Origin: Alphaproteobacteria bacterium
GTDB lineage: Bacteria > Pseudomonadota > Alphaproteobacteria > RF32 > CAG-239
Direction: 5' to 3'
Assembly: GCA_017937705.1 (NCBI GenBank)
Contig: JAGBDC010000004.1
Location: forward strand, 1-63,435
Length of the DNA: 63,435 nt
Shown here: piece after piece, positions 24,784-32,613 of the stretch
Layout: every line of letters starts with the position of its first letter
Position numbering within the stretch: position 1 is the stretch's first letter
Position numbers and translations under genes: made by a program
The notes under the pieces: model-generated
Told to the model about the DNA's origin: nothing
Database searches by the model: none
Seen by the model: only the letters and a program-made list of their open reading frames with translations

Positions 24784-25287
24784 ATGAAAACTTTTAAGAT
24801 TTTTGCAATGTTTGCAATGCTGATTATGCTTGCATCTTGCGCAGACGAAAAGAAGACGCAGGAACCTGTTGTTACGGCACCGCCTCCGGTAGAGGTATAT
24901 CAGCCTACTCATCAGACTGCCAATGTTGATCTCGCCGCTATCAAGACGTACGAGTACCGCAATGCTCCGACCGGTGTCGCTGCGACATCCGTTGAAGTTA
25001 AGTACGACAAGACTCCGTACGCTCAGCCGATTGAGATTAAGTATTCCTATGCGAACGGCGACACGTTTACCTATGTGATTCCGAAGGATTTCGGCATTTG
25101 GGCAAATGAGAACGGTAAGCTTCGTGTTGTGAAGGATGCTGATTGCACTGTATGGATTCAGGGACAGACTAAGAGAGGTAAGTTCCATGAACTCATTTTC
25201 TACGGCAATCCGAAGTACAACGGAACCAAGATTAAGCCGAATTCGTACCGCAATCCGCCGGCAGGAGAGATTAAGTATCGTAAATAA
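24784..25287 (+). CDS. Putative lipoprotein of unknown function, atypical base composition
   Basis: The 167-residue protein begins with a lipoprotein signal, MLIMLASCADEKK (lipobox LASC, Cys18-19 region). A proline-rich linker (APPPVEVYQPTHQ) and a beta-rich domain follow, with YGNPKYNGTKIKPNSYRNPP near the end. No family recognised. The codons end in C or G far more than elsewhere in the window (AAG, TAC, GAG, CTC), which suggests recent arrival by transfer. It is monocistronic with a near-consensus promoter, no Shine-Dalgarno site and its own terminator. Confidence 0.8.
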   Translation: MKTFKIFAMFAMLIMLASCADEKKTQEPVVTAPPPVEVYQPTHQTANVDLAAIKTYEYRNAPTGVAATSVEVKYDKTPYAQPIEIKYSYANGDTFTYVIPKDFGIWANENGKLRVVKDADCTVWIQGQTKRGKFHELIFYGNPKYNGTKIKPNSYRNPPAGEIKYRK

Positions 25288-25317
25288 ATTTTCTCCCCGG
25301 AGCCTTAGGGCATTTTT

Positions 25318-25346
25318 AGGACATAGATTTTTCTATGTCCTTTTTT
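25318..25346 (+). terminator. Terminator of the 24784 lipoprotein gene
   Basis: AGGACATAGA pairs with TCTATGTCCT around TTTT and is followed by TTTTT. Confidence 0.9.
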
Positions 25347-25361
25347 GTATGTGAAAAATAA

Positions 25362-25397
25362 AAAAAATCCCGAAAAATGCTATGCAATTTCGGGATT
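25362..25397 (-). terminator. Terminator of the 25415-25837 gene
   Basis: AATCCCGAAA pairs with TTTCGGGATT around a short loop. On the minus strand it is followed by a U run. Confidence 0.85.
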
Positions 25398-25414
25398 AAG
25401 AATGGGAGGATTGG

Positions 25415-25837
25415 TTAACCGAAAATCAGCTTCCAATACTCTTTTTCTGTCAGGCGTTTTACTTCTTCGTAACAATCTTTACCTGACTTACTTTCATAAC
25501 TACGTCTTTTTACACTCACAATCGCACCGGCCAAAATGGGACCTTTTTCCGTAGCCTTATAATAAGGTGCGGTCCTTTCATATCCCTCTTGAGCCGTAAT
25601 GATTTGGTGACCGGGAAAAGCATTTAGATACTCTCCCGTCAGTTCTTTTTCGCCCTCAATCTGTGCAGCAAGCAGAAACTCGTCTCTTTTTGCTTTGAGT
25701 TCGGCTTTCAGCAAATCAGATTCCAACGAACGCTTTTCTTGCTCCAGTTTTACAACCTTAATGTAATAACAAATACAGGCAGCTAAAACTACGACAAACA
25801 AAATCGTTGAGCCAATCCAACAAAGTGTATCAATCAT
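25415..25837 (-). CDS. Membrane-anchored coiled-coil protein, hypothetical
   Basis: The 140-residue protein has one N-terminal membrane helix (~8-27). A charged coiled coil follows (EQEKRSLESDLLKAELKAKR, ~32-65), then a ~75-residue C-terminal region with GHQIITAQEGYERTAPYY. No family recognised. It has its own terminator and an AT-rich leader without a Shine-Dalgarno site next to the ATG. Confidence 0.68.
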   Translation of the reverse strand: MIDTLCWIGSTILFVVVLAACICYYIKVVKLEQEKRSLESDLLKAELKAKRDEFLLAAQIEGEKELTGEYLNAFPGHQIITAQEGYERTAPYYKATEKGPILAGAIVSVKRRSYESKSGKDCYEEVKRLTEKEYWKLIFG

Positions 25838-25947
25838 AAAATTTAGTTTTTGTGAGGTTACCCTCGGTTAATAAAATAAAAATTTAAACACTAATCAATT
25901 TAATGATCTCAAACTAGCATAAGGAACGAAAAAAATCAATAACTATA

Positions 25948-25976
25948 TTGACAAAAAATGCACAAAAATATATATT
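25948..25976 (+). promoter_or_regulatory. Sigma70-type promoter of the 26021 gene
   Basis: TTGACA (25948-25953) and TATATT (25971-25976) are 17 bases apart. A 44-base leader without a ribosome site follows. Confidence 0.65.
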
Positions 25977-26020
25977 ATCCGTATTGAACATATTATAAAC
26001 GTTTATTAAATATTCAATTT

Positions 26021-26500
26021 ATGAAGAAAGTAACATCTTTTTTTGCCGTTGCAATAATTGCAGCCGCATTAGCTTTTGGACTGCCCGCAGTAAATTTCTG
26101 GGGAATGGTTATCATCTTCCTGCTCACAATTCTTTTAGCCCTCGGCTCTGCTATGTTTACTGAAGAGAGCATGAGCGATTTTGGTGGCAGAGAGTTTGCA
26201 ATGTGCATATTTTCCGCAATTTTTGGAATGTGCGCACTTGGAGGATTGATTAACGGTTACGATTTTCCTTTATGGGTAATCGTGGTCATAACTACCATTG
26301 TTTTGTGGATTAAACCGGATAAATGTATGCTGCCTTTTGCTGCATGGATGACCGGTTGCGGCACAGTGTTCTTTGTGCAATCGTGTCTGCACAATGGGTT
26401 TATTCTTGAGACATGCGTGACAGCCGCTTGTGTTATTGGTTTCGTTATCAGCACTATTTGTGCTTTTTTCGTAAAGAAAAAGGATAAGAAACAAAGTTAA
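26021..26500 (+). CDS. Polytopic membrane protein, hypothetical
   Basis: The 159-residue protein has about five hydrophobic helices (~6-24, 27-46, 61-78, 83-97, 104-150 in two parts), short loops and a lysine tail (KKKDKKQS). It has several cysteines inside or near helices (CIFSAIFGMC, MTGCG, SCLHNG, TCVTAAC). No family recognised. It is monocistronic, with promoter and terminator but no Shine-Dalgarno site. Confidence 0.72.
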   Translation: MKKVTSFFAVAIIAAALAFGLPAVNFWGMVIIFLLTILLALGSAMFTEESMSDFGGREFAMCIFSAIFGMCALGGLINGYDFPLWVIVVITTIVLWIKPDKCMLPFAAWMTGCGTVFFVQSCLHNGFILETCVTAACVIGFVISTICAFFVKKKDKKQS

Positions 26501-26521
26501 GTAGCTTTCTAAAAAATCAAG

Positions 26522-26554
26522 GCTCTCACTTTTCATAGTGGGAGCTTTTGTTTT
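26522..26554 (+). terminator. Terminator of the 26021 gene
   Basis: GCTCTCACT pairs with AGTGGGAGC (one wobble pair), followed by TTTTGTTTT. Confidence 0.8.
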
Positions 26555-26575
26555 AAAATGAAAAAAGAGCAGACG

Positions 26576-26965
26576 TCATGTTCCGCTCTTTTTACCAAGT
26601 TCAAAACTTCGAACATAGGATTTTCCTGTTTTGCCTCTTCCGACAAGAACAGTTAGTCGATTATTGTTCAAGTAGAAAAGTATACGATACATTTTTCCGT
26701 TATATTTAACTTTCATCGCTTCATAATCCCATTTTGATATTTTTATTCGGTTTTGATGAGCGGTAAGGGAAGTCTTACGTTGATGAGGAAAAACAGAATA
26801 TTCTCTATAGCAAGTCATATTCTCATTTCCTACAACAATCTCCGTTTCGGTTATTCGTATCGTTTCCATAATTTCTATCAGAGCTTTCCTGCTATCATTT
26901 TGAGCATAAGATGAGAAAGAGCCGATAAAGAAAAAGAGCACATAAAAAATGAAATATCTTTTCAT
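26576..26965 (-). CDS. Secreted small protein, hypothetical
   Basis: The 129-residue product has a clear signal peptide (MKRYFIFYVLFFFIGSFSSYA, cut probably before QND). A ~105-residue basic, beta-looking domain follows (TCYREYSVFPHQRKTSL, MYRILFYLNNNRLTVLVG). No family recognised. Signal peptides ending in SYAQ are common in Bacteroidetes, and the leader lacks a Shine-Dalgarno site, as in that phylum. That is a hint, not proof, of transfer. Confidence 0.7.
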   Translation of the reverse strand: MKRYFIFYVLFFFIGSFSSYAQNDSRKALIEIMETIRITETEIVVGNENMTCYREYSVFPHQRKTSLTAHQNRIKISKWDYEAMKVKYNGKMYRILFYLNNNRLTVLVGRGKTGKSYVRSFELGKKSGT

Positions 26966-27103
26966 AATTATTATGAATATTAAAAAATTACACTTCCAGC
27001 CTTGATATTTGATTTTATAGATGCAACACTTCTGTCGAATAATAGATACAACAATATAAATTGATACCTACTTCTAGCACATATATATCAAAATTTCAAG
27101 TTG

Positions 27104-27964
27104 CTATTTAATCAAAATCAGCGGCAAAGCCAATGCTAACGAAATGATACCGAAAATTAGCTGGTTTTTCCAGCTTTGTTCTTTATATTTAAATGCCGAT
27201 ACCAGCATAACAATTGGAGTTGCCAAACGCATAAACATAGAAACAAAAGTTACCGGCAATATATTAATCGATGCATATATGATTAAAAATTCCGTGATGC
27301 CAAAAAATGAACCTGCAGTAACAATAGATTTATTTTTGAAAATAATTTTAAAATCGTTTTTAGAAACTTTTGCAATAAGGCAGGTTAAAAACATAAAAAT
27401 AGAAGAATAAAGAAGATGAGCATACCATCCTATCTGGGGAATTGCAATGTGGTCCTGAACACTGAATAGAGCTCCGATTATTACGGCAATAAAGAAAGCA
27501 ATTTTATTTTTTACGGATAATCTTCTTGCATCTCCCATTATGATAAAAGCAATTCCTAAAACCCCGAATCCGCAGATACATAAAATTTGGAACAGTTTTA
27601 ATCCTTCGTGGAAAAATATATTGTTTATCAAAGAAGACAAAGCCAAAGAAACAAATGTATAAAAAGAAGAAGATGATGTGCTTTGTTTATTAATGCTTTG
27701 TTGAAGTTTTACGGATACCCATAAAAGAATTCCTTTTAACATACTCAATAACAAATATGGAGAAGTGGTAATTTCAATAAATCTGTCAGTATATAAATGT
27801 CCGAACCAAGGAAATGATAACACCAGACAAACAATTAGCCATGTACTTGTAAACAATGAGGATAAATTTAACGGGAAATGTTCAGCCGCCGGTTTATATA
27901 AAAATGGACGCATAATCATTATTAATGTTAATAATAAACCTATAAAAAGCTGAAAACTTGTCAT
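27104..27964 (-). CDS. EamA/DMT-like membrane transporter
   Basis: The 286-residue protein has about ten hydrophobic helices in two halves, as in drug/metabolite transporters. It has the typical end ATPIVMLVSAFKYKEQSWKN (a basic loop before the last helix). GGGAG lies 12 bases before the ATG. Substrate unknown. It is similar in size and layout to the transporter in the suf operon (15444-16334), though the two are not close copies. Confidence 0.75.
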   Translation of the reverse strand: MTSFQLFIGLLLTLIMIMRPFLYKPAAEHFPLNLSSLFTSTWLIVCLVLSFPWFGHLYTDRFIEITTSPYLLLSMLKGILLWVSVKLQQSINKQSTSSSSFYTFVSLALSSLINNIFFHEGLKLFQILCICGFGVLGIAFIIMGDARRLSVKNKIAFFIAVIIGALFSVQDHIAIPQIGWYAHLLYSSIFMFLTCLIAKVSKNDFKIIFKNKSIVTAGSFFGITEFLIIYASINILPVTFVSMFMRLATPIVMLVSAFKYKEQSWKNQLIFGIISLALALPLILIK

Positions 27965-28085
27965 CTTAATATTCTCCCAGCTTCTTTATAAAAAATATCG
28001 GTTACTAAATTATAAATACGCTAAAAATATTTGTAATTAATTTACTTTATTGTATCATTATAAAAACAATCTTGGGAGAAAGAGC

Positions 28086-28700
28086 ATGGAACAAAAAAAA
28101 TTTAGAATAATACTTCTTACCCTGATTGGAATAGTGTATGGTTTTGTTTTGTTATTTATCGTAAATCCTGAAATCTATGAATCGCTTATAGATATTCATT
28201 TTTTAGGAAATAGAGCTTTTTCTAAAAAAGAAGAAAAAGAGTTTGATAAAAAAACAGCCAAGCAACAGGTCGAATTGTACCAAACTTACTATTTTAATAA
28301 AGATTATCCCAATATATTTCTTTTAGGATTTGGGGAAAGTATTAATGATGGTAAGTGGACTCATGGAAATTTAGCAAAAATATCTTTTACCCTTCCTAAA
28401 ATTAATTTTTCTGTTGTGTTAGATTTTAAATTAGCAGCATATATAAATCAGCATAATCCGCGGATAACCGTAGTTCCCGTTATAAATGGCAAACAGTATA
28501 ATGCTTGGAGTTTTGAAAACGGAGGAAAATCAAAACGACGAGAACTGCTTATTTCTCCGGAAAATATAGGAAGTAATGGAAAAATTGTTGTATCTTTTAA
28601 CATAGAGGGTATGAAATCCCCTCATGATTTAGGCCATGGAAATAATATTAATAAACTTGGACTTTTTATTGAAGAAATGAAAATAAAACCCAAACATTAA
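28086..28700 (+). CDS. Membrane-anchored protein with a DUF7024-like beta-sandwich
   Basis: The 204-residue protein starts at ATG 28086, preceded by TTGGGAGAAAGAGC. One N-terminal helix (~7-27) anchors a periplasmic domain. The domain shows FGESINDGKWTHGNLAKISF and, near the end, SPHDLGHGNNINKLGLFIEEM. This SPxxLG...LGL pattern is what I associate with DUF7024-type domains found beside cell-surface glycosyltransferases. Here the domain stands alone. Function unknown; the family link is from memory of the pattern only. Confidence 0.65.
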   Translation: MEQKKFRIILLTLIGIVYGFVLLFIVNPEIYESLIDIHFLGNRAFSKKEEKEFDKKTAKQQVELYQTYYFNKDYPNIFLLGFGESINDGKWTHGNLAKISFTLPKINFSVVLDFKLAAYINQHNPRITVVPVINGKQYNAWSFENGGKSKRRELLISPENIGSNGKIVVSFNIEGMKSPHDLGHGNNINKLGLFIEEMKIKPKH

Positions 28701-28767
28701 TTTAAGCATTGCAGAATGTAAATATTTAGATTAAATCATCATGGAAAAATGACAGAAAGGATTTAAA

Positions 28768-29583
28768 ATGACAAAAATCACGTGGAAACCCGGAACAATG
28801 GAATATCCGCTACCTCCTGTAATGGTTAGTTGCGGAACAATGGAAAAACCAAATATTATGACTGCTGCTTGGACCGGAATTGTCAGTTCTGATCCTGTTA
28901 TGACCTATGTTTCCATTCGTCCATCCCGATACTCCCATGAATTAATAAAAGAAAGTGGTGAATTTGTAATTAATTTAACCAATCTTCCTTTAGTTACTGC
29001 TGCTGATTATTGTGGAGTAAAATCAGGCAGAGACGTAAATAAATTCAAAGAAATGAAACTTACTCCCGCTAAATGTTCACAAGTTTCTGCCCCTCAAATA
29101 GAAGAAAGTCCCGTATCTTTAGAGTGTAAAGTAAAAAATATTACTAACTATGGTACACATGATATGTTCTTAGCAGAGGTTGTAGCCGTAAATGTTGATG
29201 ATAAATACATTGATGAAAATGGTAAATTATGGTTGGAAAAATCAGGACTTATTGCTTATGTTCATAATTACTATTATACATTAGGCCGAAATGTCGGGTT
29301 TTTTGGTTTTTCAGTATGTAAAAGTGCTATGAAAGCCAAAGAAAGAATGAAAAATGTAGTAGTCGAAATTAAAGAAGCCAAAATAAAAACGGAAGAAAAG
29401 CCTAAAAATAAATTTGAAAGAAATCGTTCTTCGTGGAGTAATAGAAACGGTCCAAAAAATAATAAAAAGAAATTTGACGGTAAGAAAAAGTTTGATAATT
29501 TTAATAAAAAAGAAAAACAAGGAAACGATGTAAATAAAAAGAAAAGCTTTTCATCTAAACCTCGAAAATCTTTTAAGAAATAA
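28768..29583 (+). CDS. Flavin reductase / flavoredoxin-like protein with a basic C-terminal tail
   Basis: Residues 1-190 match the FMN-binding flavin reductase-like family: PVMVSCGTMEKPNIMTAAW, VSIRPSRYSHELIKESGEFV, AADYCGVKSGRDVNKF, then HDMFLAEVVAV. Residues ~200-271 are an unusual tail made almost only of Lys, Asn, Arg, Ser and Phe (KNKFERNRSSWSNRNGPK, KKFDGKKKFDNFNKKEKQ). This looks disordered and nucleic-acid binding, as in helicase tails. AGAAAGGATTTAAA precedes the ATG. The enzyme part would pass electrons from NAD(P)H or a rubredoxin partner via FMN; partners are unknown. Confidence 0.85.
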   Translation: MTKITWKPGTMEYPLPPVMVSCGTMEKPNIMTAAWTGIVSSDPVMTYVSIRPSRYSHELIKESGEFVINLTNLPLVTAADYCGVKSGRDVNKFKEMKLTPAKCSQVSAPQIEESPVSLECKVKNITNYGTHDMFLAEVVAVNVDDKYIDENGKLWLEKSGLIAYVHNYYYTLGRNVGFFGFSVCKSAMKAKERMKNVVVEIKEAKIKTEEKPKNKFERNRSSWSNRNGPKNNKKKFDGKKKFDNFNKKEKQGNDVNKKKSFSSKPRKSFKK

Positions 29584-29588
29584 AAAAC

Positions 29589-29622
29589 GGCTCTTTATCA
29601 TCGAGATAAAGAGCCTAATTTT
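29589..29622 (+). terminator. Terminator of the flavin reductase-like gene
   Basis: GGCTCTTTATC pairs perfectly with GATAAAGAGCC around ATCGA. The T-rich tail follows. It abuts the convergent gene at 29621. Confidence 0.85.
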
Positions 29623-30031
29623 AGCATTGTTTTTTCTTGCGAAAAACAGTAATCACACGGGCAATAAGTATTGCGCATGCGCCAATAGCAATTGCCAAGA
29701 AAATGTTAAAATCCCCCGTTATGTAGTAAAGAGAAACAAACATTCCAAGAGAAACAATCATTGCTATTCGCCACCAAATATTGCTGTATTTAAAAACAAC
29801 AGTAAAAGGAAGCACCACCAAGATTATTCCTGCAAATGCAAAACTAATATGAGCCAACCATACGCAAGAACACAAAATTGATATCACCACTGCGATACCT
29901 GTTACACTTTCAACAAGCCCCACAATTCTGTTGAGTTTCGGGGTTTTCTCACTCAATAACTTCTCACTTGCAAAAAACATCGCAAACAACGTTGCCATAA
30001 TAGCAACAAACAAAATAATCAGTTCTGTCAT
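29621..30031 (-). CDS. Small polytopic membrane protein, hypothetical
   Basis: The 136-residue protein has four to five hydrophobic helices and ends in a basic RKKKQC. No family recognised. It has a good promoter (30058-30085 on the minus strand) and a ~27-base AT-rich leader without a Shine-Dalgarno site, as do several other small genes in this window. Confidence 0.68.
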   Translation of the reverse strand: MTELIILFVAIMATLFAMFFASEKLLSEKTPKLNRIVGLVESVTGIAVVISILCSCVWLAHISFAFAGIILVVLPFTVVFKYSNIWWRIAMIVSLGMFVSLYYITGDFNIFLAIAIGACAILIARVITVFRKKKQC

Positions 30032-30057
30032 AACATAAAAATTTTTATTTATAACGG

Positions 30058-30085
30058 ATTATAACAAAAAAATCTAAAAAAGCAA
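30058..30085 (-). promoter_or_regulatory. Promoter of the 29621-30031 gene
   Basis: On the minus strand TTGCTT (30085-30080) and a perfect TATAAT (30063-30058) are 16 bases apart. Confidence 0.6.
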
Positions 30086-30100
30086 TAATCTGCTAAAAAA

Positions 30101-31369
30101 TTAATGATTTATTGGGGAATTTATAATTTTTTGCCTTTTATAATGCAACTGTTGCTGGCGATTTATGGTATATTTACATTTAACGTACAGTATACGATTG
30201 TTTTTTTGTTTATCGCAAACATCTTCTTTATTTAAGAACATGTCTACGCTTCCAAGTTTGTTTAAGTTTATTGACAAAGCATTTTTTTCTTCATTTTCTA
30301 TAATTTTACAAATTTCTTCCGCTGTTTTCGGATTATCATAGAATTGAGTTCTGAAACCGTATCTGTACATTAATAAGTGTTCTTCCCAATCTGCTTCTAT
30401 TTGTAAACGAGGGCAGTCATAGAGTTTTCCTGCTTCTAATGCTATTTGAAATAGGGCCTTTATAATATTTTTTTCATCAAATTCATCAGATTTTGCAACT
30501 GACCAATATTCTGCAAAAGTTTTATCGAGAAATTGTTCATCTCCATACCATGAAAAAACCGACCATTTAGGATATGTTCCGAAATTGCTTATAAAACGTC
30601 CGTTATCAAGATAAAAATAATTTAAAACAATTTTTCCGATTTTTTGTTTTTTTCTTTTTTGTGCAGCAGGTCTGCAAATTGTATATACTTCCGCTTCGGT
30701 ATCACAATCTTCTCGATAAACCAAAAGCCGCTCTTTTTTATGTGTTCTGTTGTTGAAAATACGAACATTTCCGACACAACTTTTCTCATCAATAATTTTT
30801 TGATAATCTAATATTGGAGTGTTAAAACTGTTGTATTTATTAATAAGTTCAATTTGTGGTAAATACATCGGCAAACAACCTATTTTTAATATTTCTTTTA
30901 TGTCGTTGTTTTTCAAAGCATTATCACACATATTTGCATCGATGATTTTTTGGTCTTTAGGCCTATATCCCATTTGGTAGTGGTGTAAAATACTGTTCCA
31001 ACTGGCGGTTAAATCAACTCCGTCACAATCTAAATCATACATTCGATCCAGAACTATTTGCGATAATATATGTCCTACTCTATAATGAGTATCCGTGCTG
31101 CCGAATAGAGGAACTTGAATACGATTATTTTCTTTATATAAAAGGCAATAGGCAATGATATGCTTTTTGCGAATAATTATTTTGTATAATTCGCATTCAT
31201 GTCCCATTTCTTCATTAAAATCATTATCGATACATAAAAAAACTTTTGCGGTTGTTTTAAAACGCTTATCTCTGGAATAAACAATCGTTTTTCCAACCAG
31301 ATATTTTTCTGTTTCTGTCTTGTCGATATTTATCGGTTTTATCAATATTTGTTTATTTTTCTTTGCCAT
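30101..31369 (-). CDS. Hypothetical protein with two GNAT-like halves
   Basis: This 422-residue soluble protein is of no family I can name. Two stretches echo each other: GVDLTASWNSILHHYQMGYRPKD (residues ~118-140, given here as two pieces, GVDLTASWNSILHH and YQMGYRPKD) and LQIEADWEEHLLMYRYGFR at ~330-350. Both look like the closing strand-helix-GF turn of acetyltransferase folds, so the protein may be a tandem of degenerate GNAT domains. No acetyl-CoA P-loop is obvious. AAGGTGAGTT precedes the ATG. It stands alone between a membrane gene and marC. Confidence 0.65.
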   Translation of the reverse strand: MAKKNKQILIKPINIDKTETEKYLVGKTIVYSRDKRFKTTAKVFLCIDNDFNEEMGHECELYKIIIRKKHIIAYCLLYKENNRIQVPLFGSTDTHYRVGHILSQIVLDRMYDLDCDGVDLTASWNSILHHYQMGYRPKDQKIIDANMCDNALKNNDIKEILKIGCLPMYLPQIELINKYNSFNTPILDYQKIIDEKSCVGNVRIFNNRTHKKERLLVYREDCDTEAEVYTICRPAAQKRKKQKIGKIVLNYFYLDNGRFISNFGTYPKWSVFSWYGDEQFLDKTFAEYWSVAKSDEFDEKNIIKALFQIALEAGKLYDCPRLQIEADWEEHLLMYRYGFRTQFYDNPKTAEEICKIIENEEKNALSINLNKLGSVDMFLNKEDVCDKQKNNRILYVKCKYTINRQQQLHYKRQKIINSPINH

Positions 31370-31489
31370 AACTCACCTTGATAAAGAATGTTACATTATA
31401 TTTATTAATTAAAATTAAATTATATGATTGACTATACTTTTTATGGTGTTAATAAGGGGCATAAAATAACTTAATTAAAGAGGAATAAA

Positions 31490-32098
31490 ATGTTTTTTTC
31501 ACAATTTGATTTTCAACAATTTTTCGGGGCATTTGTGGTTTTGTTTGCAGTTATCGATATTATCGGTTCTGTTCCAATCATAATAAACTTAAAAAAACAC
31601 GGTAAAAAAATAAGCCCTCGCAAGGTATCATTGTTGTCTTTGGCAATGTTCTTGGTATTCTTTTATGTCGGAGAACTTTTTCTGAAATTGTTTAATCTCG
31701 ACTTGTCATCTTTTGCTATTGCCGGTTCGTTAATTATTTTTGTTATGGCAATGGAAATGATTTTGGATATAGAGATTTTTAGAGAAAGTCCTGACACTCC
31801 CAAAGAAGCTAATTTTGTGCCGTTGGTATTTCCGCTTATTGCCGGAGCAGGCGCTTTGACAACTCTTCTTTCAATTCGTGCTCAATATGCCGATATAAAT
31901 GTATTGCTTGCGATTTTTGTAAATATATTAGTCATTTATATTGTTGTGAAAGCGGCAAAAGTTATTGAAAAGAAGCTCGGTCAAGGCGGTATTTATGTTA
32001 TGAAAAAATGCTTTGGTATTATATTGCTTGCGATTTCAGTTAAAATTTTCATTACAAATATTGCAATTTTAATTGATCAAATTTCCAATGCTTCATAA
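31490..32098 (+). CDS. marC: MarC-family integral membrane protein
   Basis: The 202-residue protein has six membrane helices with the MarC marks FAVIDIIGSVPIIINL near the N terminus and VPLVFPLIAGAGALTTLL at ~108-125, where the family has PLxxPxxAGPG. Function of the family is unknown; the old link to antibiotic resistance was withdrawn. AGAGGAATAAA precedes the ATG. It lies 65 bases before the Bat operon and may be transcribed separately. Confidence 0.88.
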   Translation: MFFSQFDFQQFFGAFVVLFAVIDIIGSVPIIINLKKHGKKISPRKVSLLSLAMFLVFFYVGELFLKLFNLDLSSFAIAGSLIIFVMAMEMILDIEIFRESPDTPKEANFVPLVFPLIAGAGALTTLLSIRAQYADINVLLAIFVNILVIYIVVKAAKVIEKKLGQGGIYVMKKCFGIILLAISVKIFITNIAILIDQISNAS

Positions 32099-32163
32099 TT
32101 TAATCTCTTGATATTTATCTGATTACCGCTTAAATTTAAGGTAATTGAACAGAGGTTGTTATT

Positions 32164-32613
32164 ATGAATGATAATTTGCCTGAATTAAGAGATATACATT
32201 TTCCGCAAGATACTATTTCCATTTGGCCATTGGCTTATGGGTGGTGGTTGATATTGTCTGTTATACTTTTTATGGCAGCAGGAATTTATTTGTTTCGTTT
32301 ATATCGTACGAAAAGTAAAAAGCTTTATGCGATAAAGTTGCTTGATTCTCTCAGTAACGAAACATCTTCGGCAATAAAAATGTCGGAAATTTTGCGTAGA
32401 ATATGTATATATAAATATCCGGAAGCCTCGACCCTTCTGTCGAAGGAGTGGATAAACTTCTTAAATTCTCATAGCAAAAGCCCTATAAAAGACGGAGCTG
32501 CAAATTTGTTGGTTAATGCTCCTTATATAAATCCTACATCTGTTGCATATAGCAAGCAAGATATAAAAGATTTACATAATTTTTGTCGCTCATGGATAGG
32601 AGAAAACCTATGA
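32164..32613 (+). CDS. DUF4381 protein of the Bat operon
   Basis: The 149-residue protein has LPELRDIHFPQDTISIWPLAYGWWL, the proline/tryptophan-rich start typical of DUF4381, given here in part. One membrane helix at ~28-46 and a helical cytosolic part follow. This small protein usually sits between the DUF58 protein and batA. ATGA coupling links it to batA. Upstream moxR and DUF58 genes, normally first in such operons, are absent here. Confidence 0.82.
   Translation: MNDNLPELRDIHFPQDTISIWPLAYGWWLILSVILFMAAGIYLFRLYRTKSKKLYAIKLLDSLSNETSSAIKMSEILRRICIYKYPEASTLLSKEWINFLNSHSKSPIKDGAANLLVNAPYINPTSVAYSKQDIKDLHNFCRSWIGENL

Noticed and set aside
24733-25188. 151-residue minus-strand frame
   Set aside because: Antisense to the lipoprotein gene, which has promoter, lipobox and terminator on the plus strand.
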